The notes beneath the pieces are model-generated. The model was not told where the DNA came from. It searched no databases and saw only the letters and a program-made list of their open reading frames with translations. The position numbers and the translations under genes were made by a program. A DNA stretch of 51,870 bases from an uncultured Clostridium sp. (GTDB lineage Bacteria > Bacillota > Clostridia > TANB77 > CAG-508): positions 1-51,870 of the forward strand of contig CAMNMV010000004.1 of the NCBI GenBank assembly GCA_946545015.1. The letters are read 5' to 3'. This document shows, piece after piece, positions 39,126 to 48,506 of the stretch (the stretch's first letter is position 1; every line of letters begins with the position of its first letter).

Positions 39126-40115
39126 TTGATAAAAGTGAATTTTAATATAGTAATATTATTAATATCATTTGTTATATCAGTAATATTAGGAATAATAACA
39201 ATACCAATGCTTAGAAAATTAAAAGTAGGACAAATCGAAAGAGATGACGGTCCACAATCACACTTGAAAAAACAAGGGACACCTACAATGGGAGGAATAA
39301 TAATTATTATTACAATGATAATTGCAGTTGTAGGCGCATATATATATTTAAATGCAACAGGGCAAGGAGATATTGCACATAGATTAATACCAATGTTAAT
39401 TTTAACATTAGGTTTTGGAGTAGTAGGATTTATAGATGATTTCAAAAAATTAGTATTAAAAAATACAAAAGGATTGAAGCCAAGTTACAAGATGCTTGGT
39501 CTTCTAACTATTTCTGTAGGATATGTTCTATACTTAATTTATGGACTAAATTGGGGAACACAAACATATATACCATTTGCAAATATTTTTATAGATTTAC
39601 CAATATATTTCTATATACCATTTGCGATTTTAGTTATATTAGGAACAACGAATGCAATTAACTTAACAGATGGAATTGATGGATTAGCATCAAGTGTTAG
39701 TTCAATAATTATAACAGCATTAACAGTTTTAGGAATCATGTTCTCATTACCAGAACTTTCAATGTTTGGTAGTGTAGCAATAGGAGCAACTTTAGGATTT
39801 TTAATGTTTAACTTACACCCAGCAAAAGTTTTTATGGGAGACACAGGTTCACTTCTTCTAGGTGGAGTTATATCTGCAATGGCACTATATTTGAAGATGC
39901 CAATATTATTATTAATAATAGCATTAGTACCTGTAATTGAAACAATATCTGTTATGATACAAGTTTTATATTTTAAAAAGACAGGAAATAGAATATTTAA
40001 AATGGCTCCATTACATCATCATTTTGAATTATCAGGTTGGTCAGAGAATAAAGTTGTAATAATATTTAGTTTAATAACACTTGCGCTATGTGTAATTGGA
40101 GTTAAAATAATTTAG
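39126..40115 (+). CDS. mraY: Phospho-N-acetylmuramoyl-pentapeptide-transferase
   Basis: RDDGPQSHLKKQGTPTMGG, NLTDGIDGLA, FMGDTGSLLLG, MAPLHHHFELSGW; TTG start. Confidence 0.96.
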   Translation: MIKVNFNIVILLISFVISVILGIITIPMLRKLKVGQIERDDGPQSHLKKQGTPTMGGIIIIITMIIAVVGAYIYLNATGQGDIAHRLIPMLILTLGFGVVGFIDDFKKLVLKNTKGLKPSYKMLGLLTISVGYVLYLIYGLNWGTQTYIPFANIFIDLPIYFYIPFAILVILGTTNAINLTDGIDGLASSVSSIIITALTVLGIMFSLPELSMFGSVAIGATLGFLMFNLHPAKVFMGDTGSLLLGGVISAMALYLKMPILLLIIALVPVIETISVMIQVLYFKKTGNRIFKMAPLHHHFELSGWSENKVVIIFSLITLALCVIGVKII

Positions 40116-40144
40116 AAAAATAGTAAAAGAAAGGATTAAATATA

Positions 40145-41279
40145 ATGGCTAAAAAAGGAAAAAGTTTTTCAAGCTTTTTAAACCATCCACTTGATTTTAC
40201 ACTATTAATTACAATATTATTGTTACTTACAATTGGATTAATAATGGTATTGTCAGCTAGTTCACCATCTGCTTTATCTGAAAGTGGCGATAGCTATAAA
40301 TATTTTTCAAAACAATTATTGTTCGCAGTAATTGGAATAGTAGCGATGATATTTATATCAAAAATTGATTACAGATTTTATAAAAAATTTTATAAGCATT
40401 CATGGATAATTGCAATAATACTATTGTTAATGGTTTTAGTAATGGGAAAAAATATCAATGGATCAAAGAGATGGATTTATTTTACAGAAACAATTTCATT
40501 CCAACCATCTGAATTAGTAAAAATATTAATGATAGTATTTTATGCTGGAATATTAACCAAAAATAGAGATCAATTAAAGGATTATAAATTAGGATTTTTA
40601 AAACACTTAGCTTTATTAGCACCAATTATAGGACTTTTAATGTTGCAACCACACTTTAGTGCATCTATTGTAATTATAGGTATTTGCAGTATTATGATGA
40701 TAGTAGCAGGATGCAAATTTAAGCATTTTGCAGGAACGATTGGCTCAATTGGAATACCAATATTAATAGCAGTTATTATATTTTCACCATATAGACTTCA
40801 AAGAGTTGTAACGTTTATGGACCCATGGCAAGATCCAACTGGTGATGGCTGGCAAGTAATACAAAGTTTATATGCTATTGGATCAGGAGGACTATTTGGA
40901 AGTGGACTTGGTGAAAGTAAACAAAAGTATTTGTATATACCAGAACCACATAATGATTTCATATTCTCAATATTAGGGGAAGAAATGGGATTTTTGGGTT
41001 GTACAATTGTTATGCTATTGTTTGGAATTTTTATATGGAGAGGTGTGCTTATTGCTATGAGAGCACCAGACATGTTTGGTAGCTTAATGGCCGTCCGGAA
41101 TAACGGCTCTGGTGGCAATACAAGTAATTATAAATATAGCAGTTGTTACATCTTCAATGCCAGCAACAGGTATGCCATTACCATTCTTTAGTTATGGAGG
41201 AACAGCTCTTCTAGTATTATTATGTGAAATGGGAGTATTACTAAATATTTCAAGAGCGGGAAATAAAGTTGCGGCATAA
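40145..41279 (+). CDS. ftsW: FtsW/SpoVE lipid II polymerase; full length requires +1 frameshift at CGG 41096-41098
   Basis: Zero-frame ORF ends at 41191 with a non-FtsW tail. After GTC|CGG the +1 frame gives GITALVAIQVIINIAVVTSSMPATGMPLPFFSYGGTALLVLLCEMGVLLNISRAGNKVAA to TAA 41277-41279, the expected FtsW C-terminus. Confidence 0.88.
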
Positions 41280-41305
41280 TCTAAATTTAAGACAGAGGTG
41301 ATAAG

Positions 41306-42436
41306 ATGAAAGTAATTATTGCAGCAGCAGGAACAGGAGGACACATTAATCCTGGGATTGCAATTGCCAATAAAATAAAAGAGGAACAAAAGAATTCTAA
41401 AATAATATTTTTAGGAACAACTAGAGGGTTAGAAAATGATTTAGTACCAAGAGCTGGATATGAATTAAAAACAATCGAAGCTTATGGTTTAAGTAAAAAA
41501 ATTTCTATAGATAATATTAAAAAACTATATAAGACTTATAAAGGATTAGGTCAAGCAAAGAAAATAATTAATGAATTTAAACCAGATATTGTAATAGGAA
41601 CTGGAGGATACATATGTGGAGCTGCAATTACTGCAGCTCACAAAGCTGGTATCCCAACAATGTTGCATGAAAGTAATGCTTTTCCTGGTAAAGCTGTTAC
41701 AATGCTTTCAAAAAAAGTTGATACAATTTTAGTTTCATTTGATGAAACCAAAGAAAGATTAACAAAAGCTAAAAAGGTAGTTTGTACTGGCACACCAGTA
41801 AAAATTAAAAAACAAAAATATACAAACGAACAAAAAGAGAAAATATTAAATGAATGTGGTCTAGATTCTTCAAAACCGGTAATATTAGTTTATGGCGGAA
41901 GTCAGGGGGCACAAAAAATTAATGAGGCATTGATTGAGATAATTGAAAATAAAAAGAATCAAGCTTACCAAATTATATGGGCAACTGGACCAAAACAATA
42001 TGACATAATTAAAGAAAAATTAGATGATAAAAAAATAAATATTAATTTGATTCCAAATATTAAGATTTTACCATATATTTACAATATGGAAGAAATTATG
42101 AATGTATCAGATTTAATTGTTGCAAGAAGTGGAGCCATGACAATTACTGAAATTTCAAATTTAGGAAAAGCTTCAGTATTAGTGCCACTACCTAATGTAA
42201 GTAATGATCATCAAATGTATAATGCAAAAGCATTAGAAAAAGAAGAGGCAGCAAGAATTATTGTAAATAATGAATTAAATGGAGAAATACTTAACAAAAC
42301 AATAAATGAAATTATATTAAATGATGGAACATTAGAAAAAATGGGAATGAATGCATTAAGTATATCAATAAACGGAACAATTGATATGATTTATAGTGAA
42401 ATATTAAAATTGGTAAATGAAAAAAATTTAAAATAA
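41306..42436 (+). CDS. murG: UDP-N-acetylglucosamine-undecaprenyl-PP-MurNAc-pentapeptide GlcNAc transferase
   Basis: AAGTGGHINPGIAIA, HESNAFPGKA, VYGGSQGAQKINEAL, ARSGAMTITE. Confidence 0.96.
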   Translation: MKVIIAAAGTGGHINPGIAIANKIKEEQKNSKIIFLGTTRGLENDLVPRAGYELKTIEAYGLSKKISIDNIKKLYKTYKGLGQAKKIINEFKPDIVIGTGGYICGAAITAAHKAGIPTMLHESNAFPGKAVTMLSKKVDTILVSFDETKERLTKAKKVVCTGTPVKIKKQKYTNEQKEKILNECGLDSSKPVILVYGGSQGAQKINEALIEIIENKKNQAYQIIWATGPKQYDIIKEKLDDKKININLIPNIKILPYIYNMEEIMNVSDLIVARSGAMTITEISNLGKASVLVPLPNVSNDHQMYNAKALEKEEAARIIVNNELNGEILNKTINEIILNDGTLEKMGMNALSISINGTIDMIYSEILKLVNEKNLK

Positions 42437-42460
42437 AACAAAATGAGAGGATGTCTAAAC

Positions 42461-43885
42461 ATGTTTAAAAGTGTACAATCAAAGACAATATTAATAGTAT
42501 TAATTATAGGTTTATTAATTATTTGTGGTATAGGCATTTTTAATATAAACTTAATAAATGATTTAAATAATCAAATAAGTAATAATTCATTAGAAAATAT
42601 GAGTTCTACAATAGAACAAATTCAAAATTCACAAAAAATAGTATTTGGTGTAGGAGTTGGTGCTTTTTTAATTTTGGTATTAATAATAAAATTGTATTTA
42701 TCTAAATTTATTATTTATCCATTAAATAAATTAATTAAAAGTGCAGAAGAAATGTCGACAAAAGAGGAATCTAAAAAGACAACAAAAAAAGAAAACTTGG
42801 ATAAAGTTGATGATTTGTTTGGAATGATGACTACTGAATTAAAAGACCAATTAAATGAGGTTTCAACAAAGAAAAATCAAATAGAAACAATATTAAGACA
42901 TATGACAGATGGTATTGTTGCTTTTAATATGAATAAAGAAATAATTTTAATAAATCCAGTAGCTAAAAAATTGTTAAGTATAAGACCAGAAGATTCAACA
43001 TTTGAAGATATATTTAATAAATTTAATTTAGATATAAATATGGAAAAAATAATTTATTTAGAAAACTGGACATCAACAGAACAAAGAGTACAAGTAGATG
43101 ATAAATATATAAATATATTTTTTGCACCATTTAGAAATCAAGATGATAGGCCAGATGGTGTGATTGCGGTTGTACAAGATATAACAGAACATGTAAAACT
43201 TGATAATATGCGTAAAGAATTTGTAGCTGATGTTTCACACGAATTAAAAACGCCAATAACATCGATAATGGGATATGCGGATACATTGTTAGAAGGTGAA
43301 TATGACAAGGAGACACAAGATAAATTCTTAAATGTTATAGCAACTGAAGCTCGAAGAATGGCAAAGCTAGTTACAGATTTACTTACACTTTCTAGATATG
43401 ATAATAAAAGGGAAAGAACACAAAAAGAGACATTTGACTTAGGTGATTTAGTAAAAAAATGTCAAGATAAACTTGCAATAGAAATTAAGAAGAAAAATCA
43501 TAAAGTTAATTGTTTCGTTACAGCGGATGTTCCACCAGTTTATGCTGATAAATATGATATAGAAAGAGTAGTACTTAATATTTTAACAAATAGCATAAAA
43601 TATACTAAAGAAGGCGGAGAAATAAAAATATATGTTGGATTTGTATATAATGATGCATATATAAAAGTATTTGATAATGGAATTGGAATTCCAGAAGAAG
43701 ATTTAAGTAGAATATTTGAAAGATTTTATCGTGTTGATAAAGCTAGAACTCGTGAAATGGGAGGAACTGGATTAGGACTTTCAATAGCAAAAGAGATATT
43801 GGATAAAAATGGTGGAAGTATAGATATAAAAAGTGTAGTGGGACAAGGTACAGAAGTTGTAATAAAAATTCCTACAAAGAGTTAA
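42461..43885 (+). CDS. Membrane sensor histidine kinase (WalK/PhoR-like, PAS + HisKA + HATPase)
   Basis: Two TMs, PAS-like segment, DVSHELKTPITSIMGYADTLLEG, NSIKYTKEGGEI, DNGIGIPEEDLSRIFERFYRVDKARTREMGGTGLGLSI. Start ATG 42461. Confidence 0.93.
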   Translation: MFKSVQSKTILIVLIIGLLIICGIGIFNINLINDLNNQISNNSLENMSSTIEQIQNSQKIVFGVGVGAFLILVLIIKLYLSKFIIYPLNKLIKSAEEMSTKEESKKTTKKENLDKVDDLFGMMTTELKDQLNEVSTKKNQIETILRHMTDGIVAFNMNKEIILINPVAKKLLSIRPEDSTFEDIFNKFNLDINMEKIIYLENWTSTEQRVQVDDKYINIFFAPFRNQDDRPDGVIAVVQDITEHVKLDNMRKEFVADVSHELKTPITSIMGYADTLLEGEYDKETQDKFLNVIATEARRMAKLVTDLLTLSRYDNKRERTQKETFDLGDLVKKCQDKLAIEIKKKNHKVNCFVTADVPPVYADKYDIERVVLNILTNSIKYTKEGGEIKIYVGFVYNDAYIKVFDNGIGIPEEDLSRIFERFYRVDKARTREMGGTGLGLSIAKEILDKNGGSIDIKSVVGQGTEVVIKIPTKS

Positions 43886-44031
43886 ATTGATTTTAAGAAA
43901 ATCTGGGCAATTTGCAATTTGAGACATTTTATTTCGGGATTATTTCTGCAAGATAGATTGTGCAAAAATGCCCAAATTTATTTATTTAAAGAAGAAAATA
44001 CCAAATATATTTATGAAAAGAGATGATTTTA

Positions 44032-44676
44032 TTGGACAAACTTGGTCCCAAGTTAAAGGATGTATTAGAATGGATTTGTTGTATAATAATTGCAATAGTT
44101 GTAATATTTTTGCTTAGATTTTTTATAGGTACGCAAACTGTTGTAAAACAGATTTCTATGTATCCTACATTAGAGCAAGACCAAAGATTATGGCTAAATA
44201 GGTGGGGAAGAACAATACATGCACTTCCTAAAAGAGGTGAAATTATAACATTTGAAGAACCTACTAAAACTAGATATAATGAAAGTGATATAGAACTTAA
44301 AAATCCTGTTGCTAAATTTCAAGAAAGAACTGGATGGGATTGGTTTGTAAATACATTTTTGGAAATTGGAGAAAAAAGAAGCTATATTAAAAGGGTTATA
44401 GGATTACCAGGAGAGCATGTACAAATAAAAGACGGAAAAGTTTATATTGACGGAAAAGAATTACAAGAAGATTATCTACAACCAGGAGTGGTAACAGATG
44501 TGCGAGGAGTTGGATTTGATGATTTTATAGTTCCAGAAAATTGTGTATTTGCAATGGGAGATAATAGAAAATACAGTGTAGATTGTAGAGCTTTTGGATG
44601 CATTCCATTAGAAAAAATTGAAAGTACTGTTGCATTTAGATTTTGGCCATTAGATAAATTTGGTGGAATTGATTGA
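44032..44676 (+). CDS. lepB: Signal peptidase I (copy 1)
   Basis: SMYPTLEQDQRLWLNRWGR, KRVIGLPGEHVQIK, FAMGDNRKYSVDCRAFG. TTG 44032 start inferred by comparison with copy 2. Confidence 0.92.
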   Translation: MDKLGPKLKDVLEWICCIIIAIVVIFLLRFFIGTQTVVKQISMYPTLEQDQRLWLNRWGRTIHALPKRGEIITFEEPTKTRYNESDIELKNPVAKFQERTGWDWFVNTFLEIGEKRSYIKRVIGLPGEHVQIKDGKVYIDGKELQEDYLQPGVVTDVRGVGFDDFIVPENCVFAMGDNRKYSVDCRAFGCIPLEKIESTVAFRFWPLDKFGGID

Positions 44677-44782
44677 TACTACTAAATAACAAATGGTGGT
44701 GCTATGAAATGCCCAAAAGTATTGCTAAAAACAAAAAAATATTATATAATTGAATAGAATTTTTATGAAAGAGATGATTTAA

Positions 44783-45418
44783 TTGGATCCAAAGACAAAG
44801 AACATATTAGAATGGATATATTGTATAATAATTGCAATAGTATTAGCATTAATATTCAGATTTTTTATAGGAACACCTACAATTGTAAAACAAGTTTCGA
44901 TGTATCCTACATTAGAACAAAATCAAAGATTATGGCTTAATAGATGGGGAAGAACAATACATGCACTTCCTAAAAGAGGTGAAATCATAACATTTGAGGA
45001 ACCATCTAAAATTTTATATAATGAAAGTGATATTGATTTAAAAAATCCTGTTGCTAAATTTGAAGAAAGAACTGGATGGGATTGGTTTGTAAATACATTT
45101 TTAGAAATGGGTGACAAGAGAAGTTATATCAAAAGAGTTATAGGATTGCCGGGAGAACATGTTCAGATAAAAAATGGAAAAGTTTATATAGATGAAAAAG
45201 AATTACAAGAAGATTATTTACAACCAGGAGTTGTAACAGATGTAATGGGAGTAGGATTTGATGATTTTATTGTCCCTGAAAATTGTGTATTTGCAATGGG
45301 AGATAATAGAAATCATAGTACAGATTGTAGAGCTTTTGGATGTGTACCATTAGATAAAATTGAAAGTACAGTAGCATTTAGATTTTGGCCATTAGATAAA
45401 TTTGGTGGAATTGATTAA
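44783..45418 (+). CDS. lepB: Signal peptidase I (copy 2, tandem paralogue)
   Basis: Near-identical to copy 1 across most of its length; same motifs; TTG start (upstream in-frame TAA). Confidence 0.92.
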   Translation: MDPKTKNILEWIYCIIIAIVLALIFRFFIGTPTIVKQVSMYPTLEQNQRLWLNRWGRTIHALPKRGEIITFEEPSKILYNESDIDLKNPVAKFEERTGWDWFVNTFLEMGDKRSYIKRVIGLPGEHVQIKNGKVYIDEKELQEDYLQPGVVTDVMGVGFDDFIVPENCVFAMGDNRNHSTDCRAFGCVPLDKIESTVAFRFWPLDKFGGID

Positions 45419-45436
45419 TAAATAAAAAGGAGCATT

Positions 45437-46327
45437 ATGTTTGAAAATATAATTGGAAATAGTAAAATTAAAACATATATAGAAGCATCAATAGAACAAG
45501 AAAAAGTTTCACATAGTTACATGTTTATAGGAATAGAAGGAATAGGAAAAAAACTATTTGCTAAAGAATTTGCTAAAAGAATGTTATGTCTTTCAAATGG
45601 CAATTGTGAAAATACTTGTAAATCTTGTATTGAATTTGATTCACAAAATCATCCTGATTTTGAAATAATAGAACCAGATGGAAATACATTAAAGATTGAT
45701 CAAATAAGAAGTATGCAAAAGAAAATACAGGAAAAGCCAATTATATCAAATAAAAAAATATATATAATAAATGATAGTGATACTATGACAAAAGAAGCTC
45801 AGAATTGTTTGTTAAAAACATTAGAAGAACCACCAGAGTTTGCGATAATAATATTAGTAGGAAGTAATGAAAGTTTATATTTGGATACTATTAAATCAAG
45901 ATGCATAATTCTACATTTTGATAAAATAGATAATGATAGTCTTAAAACTTATATGGAAAATAATTATGAAATAAAAAATATAAATAATGATATTTTAAAA
46001 ATTTTCCAAGGAAGCATTGGCAAAGCAATTGAATTAAAAGATAAGATACAAGATTACGAACAAATAGAAATGATTTTAAATCAATTAGATAAAAAAGATA
46101 TAATAGATATTATTAATATGTCTAAGACAATTTATGATTCAAAAGAAGAAATATATTCAATTTTAGAATACATAAATGTGATGTTATTAGAACTCTCAAA
46201 AACAAACTATAAATACACAAAATGTATAAAAATTGTGGAAAACACTAAGGAAAGATTAAAAAATAATGGAAATTATGATATGTGTATAGATAATATGTTA
46301 TTTAGTATGTGGGGGGAAGTCAATTGA
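45437..46327 (+). CDS. holB: DNA polymerase III delta' subunit
   Basis: HSYMFIGIEGIGKKLFAKEFAKRMLC, zinc-like CxxxC cluster, CLLKTLEEPPEFAIIILV. Confidence 0.9.
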   Translation: MFENIIGNSKIKTYIEASIEQEKVSHSYMFIGIEGIGKKLFAKEFAKRMLCLSNGNCENTCKSCIEFDSQNHPDFEIIEPDGNTLKIDQIRSMQKKIQEKPIISNKKIYIINDSDTMTKEAQNCLLKTLEEPPEFAIIILVGSNESLYLDTIKSRCIILHFDKIDNDSLKTYMENNYEIKNINNDILKIFQGSIGKAIELKDKIQDYEQIEMILNQLDKKDIIDIINMSKTIYDSKEEIYSILEYINVMLLELSKTNYKYTKCIKIVENTKERLKNNGNYDMCIDNMLFSMWGEVN

Positions 46328-47223
46328 AAAAAATAATTGGAGTAAGATTTAAAAAATTAGGTAAAATATATTTTTTTAATCCAGAAAAATTAGAAATAAA
46401 AAAAGGTGATAAAGTAATTGTTGAAACAGCACAAGGGGAAGAATATGCAGAAGTACTAATTCCTAATAGAGTTGTGGATGATGAAAAAATAGTAGCACCT
46501 TTGAAAAAAGTTGTAAGAATAGCAACACCAAAAGATACAAAACATTATGAAGAATGCAAGAAAAAAGAGAAAGATGCTTTTGAAGTTTGTGAAAAGAAAA
46601 TAAAAGAACATGGATTAGAAATGACATTAACAGATGTTGAATTCAAATTTGATAATAGTAAAGTATTATTTTATTTTACAGCAGATGGTAGAATTGACTT
46701 TAGAGATTTAGTTAAAGATTTAGCAGCAATATATAAAACAAGAATTGAACTTAGACAAATTGGAGTAAGAGATGAGGTTAAGCGAATTGGTGGAAATGGA
46801 GTATGTGGTAGAGAACTTTGTTGTTGTACATTTTTAAGCGATTTTGAACCTGTTTCTATTAAAATGGCAAAAGAACAAAATATATCACTTACACCTTCTA
46901 AAATTTCAGGAAACTGTGGAAGACTTATGTGTTGCTTAAAATATGAAAGTAATGTTTATGAAGAAAAATTGGCTAAATTACCACATATTGGAGCAATAGT
47001 AAAAACAGCTGATGGAGAAGGAGAAATCGATAGTATTGAGACATTAAAAGAAAGAGTAAGAGTAAAAATCAAAAATGAAGACGGAGACGGATTTGTTTAT
47101 AAAAAATATGATGCAAAAGATATAAAAGTAATCAAAGATGTAGCAGTTGAACAATTAGATGAAGAGGAAATAAAAAATAAAAAAGAATTAGAAGAACTTG
47201 AAAAATTAGAAAATGAAGATTAA
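46324..47223 (+). CDS. ricT: PSP1/RicT (YaaT)-like protein
   Basis: GKIYFFNPEKLEIKKGDKVIVETAQGEEYAEV, ELRQIGVRDEVKRIGGNGVCGRELCCCTFL, GNCGRLMCCLKYE. TTG start overlapping holB. Confidence 0.92.
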   Translation: MKKIIGVRFKKLGKIYFFNPEKLEIKKGDKVIVETAQGEEYAEVLIPNRVVDDEKIVAPLKKVVRIATPKDTKHYEECKKKEKDAFEVCEKKIKEHGLEMTLTDVEFKFDNSKVLFYFTADGRIDFRDLVKDLAAIYKTRIELRQIGVRDEVKRIGGNGVCGRELCCCTFLSDFEPVSIKMAKEQNISLTPSKISGNCGRLMCCLKYESNVYEEKLAKLPHIGAIVKTADGEGEIDSIETLKERVRVKIKNEDGDGFVYKKYDAKDIKVIKDVAVEQLDEEEIKNKKELEELEKLENED

Positions 47224-47263
47224 AAAAGAAACTGAAATCATAAAATTTCAGTTTCTTTTTTTC
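47223..47263. terminator. Bidirectional terminator
   Basis: AAAGAAACTGAAAT...ATTTCAGTTTCTTTTTTT between convergent genes. Confidence 0.8.
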
Positions 47264-48363
47264 TTACTTGGTATTAAGAAAAATGCTCCAAATATTATTG
47301 GTAAGTAGAATGTGTATATTCTCCAGAATAGGATAGACATATTTATTGTACCTTGCTTAAATATTGAATTAAATATTATTAAAAATCCACCTTCTGCTCC
47401 AATTCCAGATCCAGGAGTTGGTATAAATGTCATTATTAAAAGAAGAATTGCTTGAGCTGGAACTATTTGAAAATAGCTTACTCCATAATTTCCAAAAGCT
47501 CTATATACTACATAAGTTATAGAATAATATAACATACTTTGTATAATTGCCATAACAAATATTCCAAGTATTGTTTTTTTATGGTTTTTCATGTTTTTGA
47601 ATTGTGTACTAAAATTAGATACACTACCATCAAATTTATCTATTGTTTTATCATAATTTTTTACAATATGTAATTTATTTCCTAATTTAATAAATGGTTT
47701 ACAAATAGTTAATATAATGTTTTTATTTATTCCTGCAAGTAAAACAAATATTATAGCTAATAGATTTACTATAAAGCTCAATACAACAATCCACATATAA
47801 TCTTTCATTAAATCTTTTAGAAAGTCAAATTGTGCAAGTATTATAATAGTTGTAAATATTGCTAAAGCTGTTTGAGTAATAATAAATTTCATTGTCATAG
47901 CTGATAAGGAGTCACTAACTCTTTTTCCTTCTTTTGATAATTCATAAGCTTGCATAGGTTGTCCTCCAGAAGCAAATGGCGTAATATTGTTAAAAAGCTG
48001 ACCTATCATAGCTATTTTGAATGAATTTTTAAATTTTTGTTTTTTATACATAGTTTTTAATGGTAGATGTAATGTCATAGCATCACATACAAACCATAAA
48101 AGTAAAATTCCTATACCTGCAAATACCCATCTATAATCTACTGATTTTAACAAAGTTGTGATATTATCTAGTCCATCTACAGTAATCATATATATAGTCA
48201 ATCCAACGAATATTAAAACAATAAGTATGCTACTTATTATATTTAATTTTTTGTTTTTTGGTTTTTGGCTAGGGTCTTCAATGATTTCGTCATTAATATT
48301 TTGTTCTGATTTGATATTTATATCCTCTAAATTATTATCTTCCATAATTTTCCTCATAATCAT
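47248..48363 (-). CDS. Multi-TM protein, lysylphosphatidylglycerol synthase TM region/UPF0104-like flippase
   Basis: About eight TMs, GQLFNNITPFASGGQPMQAYELSKEG, FIPTPGSGIGAEGGF. Confidence 0.82.
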   Translation of the reverse strand: MIMRKIMEDNNLEDINIKSEQNINDEIIEDPSQKPKNKKLNIISSILIVLIFVGLTIYMITVDGLDNITTLLKSVDYRWVFAGIGILLLWFVCDAMTLHLPLKTMYKKQKFKNSFKIAMIGQLFNNITPFASGGQPMQAYELSKEGKRVSDSLSAMTMKFIITQTALAIFTTIIILAQFDFLKDLMKDYMWIVVLSFIVNLLAIIFVLLAGINKNIILTICKPFIKLGNKLHIVKNYDKTIDKFDGSVSNFSTQFKNMKNHKKTILGIFVMAIIQSMLYYSITYVVYRAFGNYGVSYFQIVPAQAILLLIMTFIPTPGSGIGAEGGFLIIFNSIFKQGTINMSILFWRIYTFYLPIIFGAFFLIPSKKKRN

Positions 48364-48439
48364 AATATATATTTTAAAATCAAATAATTTAATTTAATTA
48401 ATCAATTGAATATATGTTAGCATAAATATTTTTAAAATG

Positions 48440-48476
48440 CAATAGAGCTATCACTTATAAAAATGGTAGCTCTATG
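48440..48476 (-). terminator. Probable terminator of the POR operon
   Basis: ATAGAGCTA...TAGCTCTAT stem with TTGCATTTT downstream on the minus strand. Confidence 0.55.
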
Positions 48477-48506
48477 ATATTTAAATTAAACCTTATTGTT
48501 TATATA

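Noticed and set aside
41081-41191. ftsW treated as a simple pseudogene
   Set aside because: Only one frame break, an otherwise intact and conserved sequence on both sides, and an expected essential function. Recoding or a sequencing/assembly insertion are both more likely than decay.
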